NCBI RefSeq assembly: GCF_036669915.1
Contig: NC_089312.1
Location: forward strand, 632,301 to 696,300
DNA: 64,000 bases
From: Pocillopora verrucosa
Taxonomy: Eukaryota > Cnidaria > Anthozoa > Scleractinia > Pocilloporidae
Direction of reading: 5' to 3'
Of this stretch, positions 49,369 through 61,534 are shown one piece after another (position 1 is the stretch's first letter; each line of letters opens with the position of its first letter). Both the position numbers and the translations under genes were made by a program. The notes below the pieces were generated by a model. That model worked only from the letters and a program-made list of their open reading frames with translations. It had not been told where the DNA came from and searched no databases.

Positions 49369-50814
49369 CAGTGCCACTCAACCCAAAAAGACAATGATCA
49401 ATTATATGTCTCACGCGCCGGATAACGTGTACACAGAGTTATACCCTGTTCCGACAGTTCGTGTGATCTTTTAAGCTTGACCGTCCGCCCATTTTGGCCT
49501 TATGAATTACTTTTGCCGGAAATAAGAACTTTGTACGTGACCTGGTTTCATGACCACCTAGCAAAGCACGAAGGTTCAATATGGCATAAACAGACCCTAA
49601 ATATACCTAACATCAGTTAATAATGTAATTAAAGAAGTATTACAGACTGTTTTTTTTTCTTTTTTCGAAATGGAACTCGATGGAACCGAGCGATTCCACA
49701 GTTCTGGCCTGCAAGACTGGCAGATTAATTTTTAAGGCTAGTCAGTTATGTAACTATAGACTTAAGTTGCTCCCAGGTATCGAAAGATTTCGATAATTAT
49801 CTGCCTAAAAGAGATAATCAAATTGTGACATAAGCGATTGTCGCTTATTTAACACACTTTTGAGGAAGAGTTCCCTTTTCTTTCTCACAATTGTTTTCTA
49901 TCGTTGACAGTTTTAACATTAAATTCAATAAAGAGTTAAAAAAGGAAAGAAACGAACTAAGAAAGCCTTCCAACGCCGGCGTGCGTTTTCCCTCATTTTT
50001 AAGCCCTTCCGGCGAGTTACCACTGTCAGTTATTTTTAAAACTTATTAAAATGATCTCAAGCGAACCCCTTATTTAGGGCGGAGAATTTCTTACAAACTT
50101 TGCCAGATGCCGCCGAATGTTACGTAATTCTACCTTGCATAATGTAATATTGTATAACGAAATGTTAGAATGACCTTGACCCTACCTTGTTATGTAACGC
50201 ACAAACTGTCGCGGGTGGATTTTTCCATTTTTCCATAATATTGCATGAGGTAATATTGCATAAGGTTATGTAACTTTTAAGGTGCCTCCGTAAAGTTTTA
50301 ACCTATTTATGACGCGCGCAGCGTCGTTCTGTTTTCACGCATAATTTATATTCTTTTCTACCTTAGAGATCACTAAAAGTTACCATATACAATAAACGAG
50401 GGTCGGACTGTTGTTTTCTGTTGTTAAAATTAACAAAACGGTTTTCGTTCTTTAGCTAGAACACAACAAAGGAAGATACCCACTAGCGTAATCTTGCTTA
50501 ATTTGAGTTGAATTTTCTCCAAGTGACATTGGTTAAATTCTTCAACAATTTCCCCAAACGTGAAGTTTGTCGTGCTGATCATTTTAAAGTCGAAAGTCGG
50601 TTACAAAGGAAGTTTCTTCGCTGTTAACACATCTTGTTTCCTGCTTAATATATCAATATCTTTTCCCGCAAATCCGGCGCGAGTTGCTTAAAGGGTAACT
50701 AACGCCAAACTTTTCCCTTTTTTTTTGGTCCCAATACATTCCTCTCAGGTTAAAGAATCCTAAATGCGCAAATAAACGACATATTGTGTAAAACCAAATT
50801 TTTTACAAAAAAGG

Positions 50815-52540
50815 TAGAGGCTTAGCTAAGAAGAAGTTTAATGACTATTCCAAGCACCATCAAAAGAGTAGTAGTTGCCAAACTACACTCTCCTTTCTTG
50901 GGCTGTACAGTTTTGTTGCAACCAAAATTGAAGTCCTCAACACTGAGAATAATCAATATGAAACTTTCAATCTTGTTGGAGAGGGAGAGCTGCCATTTAC
51001 AGAGTCTGACCCAAAGGCCCTTAATAATGATGACATTGATAACATAAATATGTGGCTCTACCTTAAAGATAAATTCATTATTTCAAATGAGGCCTGGCAT
51101 GAAATTGCCATTAAGGCTAATGATCTCCCCAATATATATTCCATCAAGAAGCAAATTAATGAGCTAAACAGTAAATGGAACTTGAAACCAACACCAGGAG
51201 ATGATGAAGGTGTTCAGTCAGGATTTGCAGAAAGCTTGCAAGAGCACATTGTTAGGCTTCAGAAGAATGGAGAAATCAATGATGGAGAAACTATTAAGAT
51301 CAAGCTTAGTGGTGATGCTACAAATATTGGAAAGGGGCTTACAGTTGTCAACTTCACTTTTACTATTCTCCATGAAAAGGATGTGGCAATGGGTGTGAAG
51401 GGAAATTATATACTTGCTGTTATAAAAACTACAGAGACATATGATAATCTGAGAGACAGTCTAGCAGACCTTCAAATGGAAATGTCAAACTTAAAGGAGA
51501 TGAGTGCAAATAATTGCACCTATAAAATTGAATACTTTTTAGATGGAGATTTGAAATTGTTAGCACTGGTATGTGGTTTAGGCAGGGCAAATGACGATTA
51601 TGCTTGTGTGTGGTGCAAGTGTCCCAGGGAGCAACGGTGGGACACAAGCAAAACATAGTCAATTAATGACCCCAAATTTGGTGCTAAAACTGTCACCAAA
51701 ATAGCAAGGTTTTCCACTGGAAAGAAATTAAACTGTAAGGCGCAACCATTATTTGATTTTATATCTATGGACCATGTCATCATAGATACATTACATTTTT
51801 TTCTGAGGATTTCAGATGCTTTGATTGACTTGTTCATAAGACAGCTGAGAAGAAGTGATGCTATTGAGAAAAAAAAACCTCTGATGGATTCCCAAGGGAT
51901 AAATATAAACACATAGCATGTTATGAAGAATTTATCAAAAGTATGGGAATCACTTTTAATTTTAAAATCAACAAAGAGAGCAAAAAGCTGGAATATAGAG
52001 ATCTTACTGAACCAGAAAAGTTGAAACTCTTCCAGAATATAAACATTCCAACCTATGCTTGTCCCTCATTGCAGTCAAAACAAAGACATACAAGTGATCT
52101 GGGCTAAATTTATGGACATAATTGGTGATTTGAAGCTAGATTTTACATCTGAAGAGGGTATTCTTGAACTGCAAAGAAATATCAAATCATGGTTTGAGCA
52201 CTTTCTCAAAGTTTACCAAGCAAAAGATGTCACTCCCTACATGCATGCACTATGTTATCATGTTCCTGAGTTCCTGTAACTTTATCAGAACATAGCATAT
52301 TACACACAGCAAGGCTTGGAAAAATACAATAGTAGAGCTTTTAAAGATTTCTTCAGATCCACAAATCACAAAGGGGTTGATGCCCTCAAACAACTGTTTC
52401 TGAAGAAAAACAGGATTCAGTTCCTGGAGGCAGCAGGTTATGAAAGGGTTAAGAACACCTACAATGATGAGCTTGTATTCAATGATTGGACTTCTTTGTC
52501 CCAGCCAATACTTAATAGTTCCTGGAATAACATAGGCAAA
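50815..52540 (+). pseudogene. Transposase-like gene, copy 2 (degenerate)
   Basis: Parallel to copy 1 but lacking its coiled-coil N-terminus, which lies left of the duplicated unit. The main frame is 51050-51658 (SGDATNIGKGL, YFLDGDLKLLALVCGL, DDYACVWCKC) and it stops at ACATAG where copy 1 has TGG, with a further stop at AACACATAGC. The breaks near GATCTGGGCTAAATTT and after CCTGAGTTCCTGTAA are shared with copy 1, so the gene was dead before duplication. Confidence 0.65.
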
Positions 52541-52985
52541 ATCTCCAGCTACATTTAAAATTCTTTCATCCCACTTCAGCCCCAGATATGAATCAGGCAC
52601 CCTATTTGACTCCAACTGGTAAACCATCTTCCCTCTTTGACGAACGCCGGGAAAAACACTCCCAAGACCTTTCATCAAAATATATTGGTCAACATTAAGG
52701 TCTATGTTTATATCAGGGTCCTCTCGCCGTCCAGACCAAAGCTTTTTCTTTATTTCACGAACAAGTTGGCCATGGAACGATTCTTTTCTATCCTCTAGAG
52801 AGTTTTCCGAGGGAATGAATAGCTTTTCGCTACGAACAAACGGAAAATATCCAGATCCTCTATCGGCCCTGAATGGTGTCCATCCATCGAAGCATGTGCT
52901 ACAGCCAACGTAATGAATTTTCAACCTCTCTTGTTGATTTTTACAACCTCCCTGATCTCAATATCATACAGTTTTGTATCTTTCT
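52490..52985 (-). pseudogene. Chromo-barrel-like reading frame, copy 2
   Basis: Same layout as copy 1: KLYDIEIREVVK, the shared frame break, then KIHYVGCSTCFDGWTPFRAD, QLVREIKKKLWSGRREDPD, KWDERILNVAGDFAYVIPGT, KYWLGQRSP. The cage Trp (FDGW) is kept here. About nine replacements separate the two copies over about 150 residues. Confidence 0.6.
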
Positions 52986-53853
52986 ATCGTGGATTCGCCT
53001 TTCTAACGGGGGTGTATGTTAAGTATTTATTGTAAAATCGCTTTGCCATTTTGAAAATTCGCAACGGAGAGCATGTGCATTACTTATTACTTAGGGTTAG
53101 TGGTCGCGTACACCTGGAACCGAGAAAAACAAATATTCGTCGCGCTGGGGAAAGAGTTTGATATGTTTTATTTCCAAAAATATTTGATTCTTACAGAGAC
53201 TTGTTAATAACTTAATTATACCAGTTCTAATTTAAAGGAGAAAGTTATGAGAATGAAACAAAAGTTGTCTATACCACGAAGCATGCCTTCACTGTTTAGA
53301 ATGGGATTCCTAAAGCTTTTTAAGCATGTATTTGAGTATCTTATGACGATAGGCCCGCCACCCACCCCACCCCGTGCTATACTGTTTTCACTCAGCAGCT
53401 TGTCAGAGGTCACCATTGTTTATGGTGTGGCGATCGCTTCCTAATCATCGTTCTTGTCGATCCGAAAATCAAAATACCAGCGTGATATTGCCTCGAATAT
53501 GAAGCAGTTATGTAATTTGATTCGTACTTGACATTCGAGTCGAAGCTTAAGTGGCACAGGTTATTTCTTACGGTGGAATCGACGAGGGGAACTCGAACAC
53601 CAGAATCGGGTAACCGGCAGCCTCGCTATCGTGTTTGCGCGGTTACTAATCCAATATGGCGCCAGGAACTGTAAAAAGGACTAGTGTCGGAAGAAATGGT
53701 CGCATGAGAATGTAGGAATGGTAAGTTTAACGAACAATTTCAAATTTTGCGGCTTGAATTGAAAGTAAAGTTCATTTGAATGTATTTCTGACGGTTTTAG
53801 ATCTACCTGCTTGATTTTTATCGGCTACGCTTCATGTTTACAAGTCCCTCAAA

Positions 53854-54635
53854 ATGGCAGCCAAACTTGGAGATTGCCGAAAATTAGGTAAGTTCACGGA
53901 GATATAAAGTTTTCGTAGAGTTGGGCCGCACAGTTTTTTTTTCCGTAATTACCTTTTCTGTGGCACCTACTTCCTAGCTATGCTAGTTGGATCAGTTAAG
54001 AACGCCTCACTTTTTCAAAAATTTACCTTGAATCTGATCGGTTTTCGCGTGTGTGACTTAAGCGAACAGATAAGGTGTCAAAGGTGTCATTCAAGTCTTC
54101 CTGTTTGCTTGGCTGAAACGTGATGTTCACGAAAGTCGCCTCGATAGATAAGATAGAGTTAATATACATGGCTGTGGTATTTGTTTCTTTAAGAGTTCCG
54201 TAGTTTTTTGTAAATTTTCCTCCAAAGTTGTCTTAAATTAAAGTCTTGAAAAGTGTCACGACAAGCCTCTCTCGAGTGAAATTTAATTTCCGTAAAACTG
54301 TGAAAAATACAGAGATCCGATCAAACGGATTGTGGTTTTAGTATAGGTACATGAATGTCTTATAACACACAAGAAATGAGCGAAATCCGTGTCTCAAGCA
54401 AAATCGACCGGACCGCTCTTACAGAGACACTATATCTTAAAGTGTCTAAACTACTTGGACCTTGCGCTTCTAGTAGCGTAACGGAAACCACGATTACTAG
54501 CAGTGAACTTTTGGAAGGTGAAAGCAGTGTGCGTGGAATGTTAGATCAGCTGAATTCTGGAATGTTCTTGAATTGCAATGTAAACGTTAATGTCAACTGC
54601 AAAGAATGATTATTCTTATCCTGGAAGTCAATAAA
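53854..54635 (+). CDS. Small unrecognised gene, copy 2 (exon of 84 codons open)
   Basis: A candidate first exon at 53854-53887 (MAAKLGDCRKL then gtaagt) and a second exon from about 54346, with an open frame at 54355-54609 from MSYNTQEMSEIRVSSKIDRT to NCNVNVNVNCKE. Joining the two candidate exons directly gives a TGA, so either translation starts at MSYNTQ or an exon is missing. The protein is Ser/Thr/Glu-rich (SSELLEGESS) with a short C-terminal hydrophobic/Asn segment, with no signal peptide or membrane segment. AATAAA at 54630 follows the stop by 20 bp, which supports a real 3' end. I do not recognise it. Unit 1 carries a frameshifted copy. Confidence 0.5.
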
Positions 54636-55438
54636 CATTTGTTCAAGGACTGCATTCTTTTGGAAATTGATTTCCAAACACACGTGTTTGGATATCCTAA
54701 CAAGTGAGTTTGGATATCTAATCACGCGTATTTGGATCTGTTCTTTACCGAGTATCAAGGAGTATCCATGTGACTCAAATGAGGCCTTATGCATTGTTAA
54801 TGAGTTTCAGAAAACATGTTCGCATACTCGTGCAATAAGACTGGAAGACAAATTTCTTATCTCCGTGCGGCCATGTAATATCCTATATTTCATACTCGAG
54901 GTTTTTGCCTTGTTCGAAATTTTAAAATCTTATTGGCCAAAGCGAGGAATTTGTGAATTGACTTTATTGAGGTGATACGATTCTTGGCTCAACAATGCAG
55001 GTCATCTCGCTCAATAAGTCCAGTAAGGGAAGAGTTTATTCATGGAGAACTACATGAATCAATTTAGTGTTTACGTGTAGGAAGTTTTAAGTTTCTTTAA
55101 CTCACATTATTTTTTCTTAGGAAAGTGTTTGGAGGTCGAAATGTGAAGTATTTTCTGGGATAGCTGAGCTGCAATTTTCTTTTTGACACCAATTCTCAAA
55201 TATCTTCTTTCAGATTTGAATGATTAATAAAGTTGAAATCAAAATTACGTAATTATCATAGGTCAATGTAGGAAAAATTTGGGCCTTGACAACTGTGAAG
55301 CGAACTTTACGCCCTCTCTGCAAGCAACGAATAATAAAAGCAGGGATTTGGTTCGTTTCCTTTCATAACTCCTCAAAATCAATCGAAAGTTTAAAGACAT
55401 GTAAAACCGACGAACAATTGAGGTTGAAAACGCTCTTC

Positions 55439-55444
55439 TTTATT
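55439..55444 (-). terminator. Poly(A) signal of GFP-like copy D
   Basis: Minus-strand AATAAA about 60 bp after the stop. Confidence 0.7.
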
Positions 55445-55501
55445 CATCTCATGTTTTTGTACAAGAGAGACTCACACAGATACTGACAAACCCAGTAATC
55501 C

Positions 55502-57528
55502 TCAAACCTCGAGGACTCTTGCCACGGCATGTTCTTCCAGTTGAAACTTCAAACCTTCCTTGTCAAGGTTGGTTTTTACAAGGCGAAGATCCACAAAATG
55601 GCTCGGTGGCATCTCGTGTATCACTTTCTTGGCCCTGGAGGAAAAAAAAGTCAAGAATGATCCGTGATTTCTCGCTGAAATAGGAAGTATAGATATTGAG
55701 TCATCTACTCCGACGCCCTCGTAACCACAAAGATGAAGACAGTTTCCAAACAGCGCGTTCGAGTTGTAATTATGATCGTAAGCGATCAGAATAATTTCAG
55801 AGAAATGTCCACAAATGGACCTTTATCCAGCTTTGCAGTTTTGTAATCCGATGCTGTTGAAAAGTTATGATCACTAAATTCGGAAATTAAGCGAATTTGA
55901 CGAATGAAGAAACGTGCAAACCTCGGAGGTGACTCTAAACTGTCGGGTGCACTGCTTCTGAATATATGAGTTATGTTCGCCGCTTCTTATTACGTAATTT
56001 CATAACAATGTACTGAATTTATACTGCAAAGTTACATAACAGTTGGTGCCTTTTTGGGGACTCGGGAGGGAAACCCATTAAGATCAAGTCAGATACAAGT
56101 CTGTACACAGCAGTCGAAGCCAACGTAATTACCTGTAGTTGTTTTCATATCGACATTTCAGCATTTTCCCTCCTTCGACCAAAAGGTACATGATAGTGTC
56201 TCCCTTGATTGTTCCATCACAAGGAGTCATTTTCTCCGAGGTTGGTTCCCAGCCAAGAGTCTTGTTTTGCATGACAGGCCCGTCGATGGGAAAGTTGCCT
56301 CCTTGGAAATTGGTCTTGTGCACAAGAGTGTTGCCTTTGAGGCTGTCAAAGTAGGAAGCATTTCAGAACGCAAAATGAATAAAACATACATTTTGAATCC
56401 ACCTTACGAGGTAAAAAGATTTTAATGGAATAAAAACCTCTAAATCAACAGGTTAGATTACTATGTTAAAAGAAAAACTAACCTGAAAGGAAGAAAGTGA
56501 CGAATGTAAAAAAATTAGGTCAATTTGTACAAACTGAGTGTTGCCTAATAATTTTTTAAAAGCAAGCGGTTGTCGCTGTATTACAGCACTTTTGAGCTTC
56601 CATGATGATATTCATCATGGAAATCCGTCGTGAATTTTCGCTTTTTCACATCGAGCCCAAATCTTTGTGTAGCGTTGCAGAATATGCAAGAAAATTTAAA
56701 TGATTTTTGTTTTCGATAACTCAAAGATCTTTGTCCAATCTGCAAGTTAAAAAAGCTGATTAACAGTTAAATAGTAAGTAATTACTCACCTCATTTCCAC
56801 GGTGGCCGTGGCACTCCCTCCATCTTCAAATGCTAATTTCCTGTCGTATGTTAGACCCTCGGGAAATGCTTGCTTGAAATAGTCAGGAATACCAGCAGGG
56901 TACTTCATAAAACATTTGAATCCATACTTCAAGGTCGGTGCCACTATGTCAACGGCAAATGGAAGGGGTCCACCCTTTGTAACACGGAATGTCCCCGTTT
57001 GTTTGCCTCTGAAATATTCAGATGGAGAGGATTTTCGACATTGTAGTCTTTCATTAATGAAATCACCAGCATATGACTATTTTGGTGCGTTTTCATCACA
57101 TAAGTGACTTGCGTACGATGACTTCTGGACGAGTTACTATATGAAGCTTAGATTTGTAAACCCCTTTATCCAAGACAGCCATACGCAGATGGCACAAACG
57201 GCCGCAGGAAACATAACTGAAATAACCAAATTTGCTTTGGTTAGACCAGCAATGCATCCGCGCAAAAGGATAATTTACAGGTTGATCGTTATTTCACATA
57301 AACTTACTCGTAAGGTTTGCCGGTGCCTTCTCCTTCGATGGTGAACGCATGACCATTGACACAGCCCTCCATAAGCCATGTCATCTTCATGGTATCAGCT
57401 AAAACCTGAATATTGTAAGAAAATTATCAAAAACCGTCAGGAGAAAAGATTTTCTGGAGAGGAACTTAACCCGCCTATTCTATTAGCCATGTAAACTGCA
57501 ATTCACTTACACATTTTGAATGAGACAT
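55502..57528 (-). CDS. GFP-like fluorescent/chromoprotein, copy D (complete, 5 exons, 225 aa)
   Basis: Exons: 57528-57511 (MSHSKC), 57405-57308, 57008-56790, 56342-56133, 55634-55502; lengths 18, 98, 219, 210 and 133 nt, identical to copy C, giving 225 residues plus stop. Chromophore Lys66-Tyr67-Gly68 in [11 protein letters not shown], Arg95 and Glu215 are kept. Differences from copy C are few (for example Cys6 for Tyr6 and CDGTIKGD for CNGTIKGD in exon 4), consistent with a recent tandem duplication. Promoter TATA and poly(A) signals are in the same places as in copy C, so both are probably expressed; relative expression cannot be told. Confidence 0.96.
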
Positions 57529-57632
57529 CTTAAAATCTGCTTCGCAAAGCCGAGCAACGAGCACTGTTACCGCCTAGAAGGTATGTCCTGTAACTGCACC
57601 AAACTGATGGTAAGCCTCCCTGGTTTGCCAAA

Positions 57633-57638
57633 TTTATA
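57633..57638 (-). promoter_or_regulatory. TATA box of GFP-like copy D
   Basis: Minus strand ACTGTATAAATTTGGC, about 105 bp upstream of the ATG, as in copy C. Confidence 0.65.
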
Positions 57639-58369
57639 CAGTGCCACTCAACCCAAAAAGACAATGATTAATTATATGTCTCACGTGCCGGATAACGTGT
57701 ACACAGATTTATACCCTTTTCTGACAGTTCGTGTAATCTTTAAACCTTGACCGTCCGCCCATTTTGGCCTTATGAATTATTTTTGCCGGAAATAACAACG
57801 TTGCACGTGACCTGTTTTCATGACGACCTAGTAAAGCACGAACGTTCAATATGGCATAAACAGACTCTAAATATACCTAACATCAGTTAATAATGTAATT
57901 AAAGAAGTATTACAGACTGTTTTTTTTTCTTTTTCCGAAATGGAACTCGATGGAACCGAGCGATTCCACAGTTCTGGCCTGCAAGACTGGCAGAGTAAGT
58001 TTCAAGGCTAATCAGTTATGTAACTATAACCTTAAGTTGCTCCTAGGTATCGAAAGATTTCGATGATCATCTGCCTAAAAGAGATAATTAAATTGTGACA
58101 TAAGCGATTATCGCTTATTTAACACGCTTTTGAGGAAGGGTTCCCTTTTCTTTCTCACAATTGTTTTCTATCGTTGACAGTTTTAACATTAAATTCAATA
58201 AAGAGTTAAAAAAGGAAAGAAACGAACTAAGAAAGCCTTCAACGCTTGCTTGCGTTTTACCTCATTTTTAAGCGTTTCCGGCGAGACTTTGCCAGATGCC
58301 GCCGAATGTTACGTAATTCTACCTTGCATAATGTAATATTGTATAACGAAATGTTAGAATGATAATAAC

Positions 58370-58770
58370 AGTTTATTAATCTCTTTTGCAGTAACTTACT
58401 GAATTAACGAGTTATAATACAATGAAAACTTAAAAACTTGGAAGCTTTTTTATGTATGTAGTCAACATTTATTTACTATTCCACTTAAGGTCGCTATCGA
58501 TAAAGACTCCTAGAATCTTGTAAGTCGATACACGTTCTACACCGTTGTTGTCTACAACTAATGGTCTTAGAGTAACGTTAGGATATGACGTAAAGTTAAT
58601 TAACATCTCTTGACATTTAATTGGGTTTAGTCTCATATTGTGATCCACAGAAAAATTGTGAATGTCAGAGACGGTCGAATTGAGCAGATTGATGGAGTTC
58701 CTGCGTAGCATTTCTATGGTGCCAATCACGAAAAGATTATTTGTCATTATTGTTCAAAGGTAAGTACCAT
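58370..58770 (-). mobile_element. LINE reverse transcriptase fragment inserted in unit 2
   Basis: Minus strand reads HNFSVDHNMRLNPIKCQEML, VVDNNGVERVSTYKILGVFI, DSDLKWNSK: the conserved 'MKLNPxKC ... YKxLGxxxDxxLKW' block downstream of the RT active site. It is absent from the matching place in unit 1 (near 50175), so it arrived after duplication or was lost from unit 1. Confidence 0.85.
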
Positions 58771-58962
58771 TCCTATTTAAATTACCTGTGGCGCAAACTG
58801 CCGCGGATCGATTTTTCCATTTTTCTATAATATTGCATAAGGTTATGTAATGCAGCCGCGTTGTGTTTTCATACATAATTTGTATCAAGCAAATTTTTCA
58901 CCTGTCACGAAAGAAAATAAAATTGTAAACCACCAAATGGCGCGAATTCATTGCTTCTTTTT

Positions 58963-59420
58963 TTTTTTTTATCGCGGGTGCATTTTTCCATTTTTCTATA
59001 ATATTGCATAAGGTAATATAGCATAAGGTTATGTAACGCGCAAACTGTCGCCGGTCGATTTTTCCATTTTTCTATAATATTGCATAAGGTAATATTGCAT
59101 AAGGTTATGTAACGTGCAAACTGTCGCCGGTCGATTTTTCCATTTTTCTATAATATTGCATAAGGTAATATAGCATAAGGTTATGTAACGTGCAAACTGT
59201 CGCCGGTCGATTTTTCCATTTTTCTATAATATTGCATAAGGTAATATAGCATAAGGTTATGTAACGTGCAAACTGTCGCCGGTCGATTTTTCCATTTTTC
59301 TATAATATTGCATAAGGTAATATAGCATAAGGTTATGTAACGTGCAAACTGTCGCCGGTCGATTTTTCCATTTTTCCATAATATTGCATGAGGTAATATT
59401 GCATAAGGTTATGTAACTTT
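58963..59420. repeat. 76-bp tandem array, about six copies
   Basis: The unit contains CAAACTGTCGCCGGTCGATT, CCATTTTTCTATAATATTGC, ATAAGGTAATAT(T/A)GCATAAG and GTTATGTAACGTG. Unit 1 has a single copy at about 50205-50280. A related copy at about 58795 is partly replaced by the LINE fragment's flank. Confidence 0.95.
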
Positions 59421-59945
59421 TAAGGTGCCTCCGTAAAGTTTTAACCTGTTTATGACGCGCGCAGCGTCGTTGTGTTTTCACGCATAATTTATATTCTTTT
59501 CTACCTGTGAGATCACTAAAAGTTACCATATATAATAGAAGAGGGTCGGACTGTTGTTTTCTGTAGTTAAAATTAACAAAACGGTTTTCGTTCTTTAGCT
59601 AAAACACAACAAAGGAAGATACCCACTAGAGGTAATCTTGCTTAATTTGAGTTGAATTTTCTCCAAGTGACATTGCTTAAATTCTCCAACAATCTCCCCA
59701 AACATGAAGTTTGTCGTGCTGATCATTTTGAAGTCGAAAGTCAGTTACAAAGGAAGTTTCTTCGCTGTCAACACATCTTGTTTCCTGCTTAATATATCAA
59801 TATCTTTGCCCGCAAATCCGGCGCGAGTTGCCTAAAGGGTAACTAACGCCAAAATTCTCCACTTTTTTGGTCCCAATACATTCCTCTTAGGTTAAAGAAT
59901 CCTAAATGCGCAAATAAACGACATATTCTGTAAAACCAAATTTTC

Positions 59946-60422
59946 TACAATTTTTTTTTGACGCTTAATCGACGGCCGGCTCTCATCGAGAAATTATAAA
60001 CTCCTTTTCACACGTAATGCTCAAATAAGCAACCAGCCTCGAACGAACAATTGACCCTGAGAGTCTACAAATCCACGAAGACACATTTCAGTTTATTTCC
60101 TGTTATTTATCTTGTATTATTTTGATGTTACACCCTACCCTTGGTGTTACTACCCTTACCCTTAACTCCTTTTACACTAGAGTCTCATAAAGGCATAATT
60201 GATGTTCATGGCTGCATAAGGTGTGCTCACCAACTCTCAAACTTCTGATCAAGATAGATGGAAGACCCTTTGTGGTAAATACAGACTGTCAGGTTTAAGT
60301 ATGCTCTTATAAACTATAGAACAATACCTTATCTCAGAGTAAATGTGTAGCTGTGTATAATTTTGGTCCCATGAATGTGAATGAAATAATAACTTTTTCT
60401 ATTATTATTTTTTTATGATCAG
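59946..60422. other. Intergenic/5' part of the next gene, upstream exons not found
   Basis: The gene beginning at 60423 here needs upstream coding sequence (its first recognised exon starts in phase 1), but I see no candidate exon in this stretch. Confidence 0.35.
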
Positions 60423-61534
60423 GTAGAAATCAGGTGTTGGTAGGTCTGGTTGCCCGTCTTAATCCTGTATACAGCATACAGAGTGCAAAGTCTGTTTACC
60501 CATTGGCCATTGCCAATTGTAAAGAAAACAGGTTCATCATCAATTTCTATTCTATGTTACCAAAATACTTTTTCTCCTTTGCTTGGCATGGTTATGAACT
60601 GTTTACCACCCACAGTATAGACACTTTTCCATTTAAGCTTTTCTTACTGAAAGCCTGTAGTTTTGTATATGACAGTTTTCATTGTTGTAATGTTGGCTTT
60701 CCAGTGGCTCCAAGATCTGACAAATGTAACACCCACACACACAACAAAAAAATACCCACACATAATTAGACAGAAAGAAAAAAAAAACTACAAACCCTTT
60801 TGCAATATAAGAAGCTTACCCCAACTCAAGCTCAATAAATAATAAGTTTCATTGATTGTCTTTATGCCTAATGTTATTTTGATAGGGAAAGCCTGAAGGT
60901 ACTTTTAAAGGATGTGAATGAACAAAAGAGAATTATCAAGAACCAAGGAATTTTTGTTGATGGCATCAAGTTCAATGTAGAATTTGATGGTAAGATGTTT
61001 CTGCCAGTTTATCGCATAAAGGTTGTTTGCAAGAACAACCCTGATCTTTTAAGGGAGGGGGGGATGCTGACTTTCTTTTTTTGAAACTTGAGGGTTTTTT
61101 TTCCATTATCAGTGTAGCTGACCAATATTTTAAACAATAAGTTATTTTTCTACATGTATGTCATCATAGTTCTTTATTATTGTTGTTTTTTGTCATATCG
61201 TAGTTTCATTGGACTACAAAACACTGATCCTTCTTTTGGTAAAGAAAGGGGATCTTGATTTTCAACTTGGTGGTCGAGGGGTAAATGTGGAATTTTGCTT
61301 TATATGCAATGCAATCAGGGTTAGTATTTGTGTTGGTGTACATGTGGATGTATAAGCATTTTTTTAGTTGTTGAAGTTCATCAGTTGCAATACACAAGCA
61401 GCAGTCTTCACTAACAAAGCAAACACAAAATTTTGTAAGATAATATTAATTTAATTTGAGATAATTCCATTCCCCATTAGGGTTGCAAATGTCATGATGT
61501 AGCCCCAGATGAAACCTGCCTGGAATGCCTATGA
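60423..61534 (+). CDS. Last four exons of a transposase-superfamily-like gene with Cys-rich C-terminus (5' end not found)
   Basis: Exons: 60423-60531 (NQVLVGLVARLNPVYSIQS, YPLAIANCKENR), 60886-60989 (ESLKVLLKDVNEQKRIIKNQ, IKFNVEFD), 61204-61319 (VSLDYKTLILLLVKKGDLDF, QLGGRGVNVEFCFICNAIR) and 61481-61534 (GCKCHDVAPDETCLECL, stop). All phases match; donors of exons 1 and 3 (gttcat, gttagt) are weaker than usual. The spacing of LAI...ES/NL...L.D...IEF/VEF...D.K.L.L......C..C matches the transposase-like copies at 43342-43565 and 51402-51625 (ILAVIKTTETYDNLRDSL, YKIEYFLDGDLKLLALV, CVWCKC). I infer the same superfamily. The C-terminus has a likely zinc site (CFIC, CKCH, CLEC). Function is unknown. 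Confidence 0.6.

Larger units (their letters stand above)
42752..50812. repeat. Duplication unit 1
   Basis: From GGTAGAGGC at 42752 the sequence matches unit 2 from 50815, with small differences, through the transposase-like, chromo-like, small-gene and GFP-like segments to AAACCAAATTTT near 50800. Unit 1 lacks about 200 bp present in unit 2 (55030-55228), and lacks the LINE fragment and the expanded 76-bp array. Confidence 0.9.
50813..59945. repeat. Duplication unit 2
   Basis: A tandem copy of unit 1 joined directly at about 50805-50815 (ACCAAATTTTTTACAAAAAAGGTAGAGG, where the end of unit 1 runs into the start of unit 2 across an A/T-rich stretch). The right edge is near 59945 (AAACCAAATTTTCTACAA). 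It has its own changes: about 200 bp near 55030-55228 not in unit 1, a LINE fragment at 58370-58770 and a 76-bp tandem array. Confidence 0.9.

Noticed and set aside
60532-60769. Continuation of the frame beyond the exon ending at 60531 (FHCCNVGFPV...)
   Set aside because: The phase-matched junction KENR/ESLKVLL with the next exon fits the superfamily better; the extension is probably intron.
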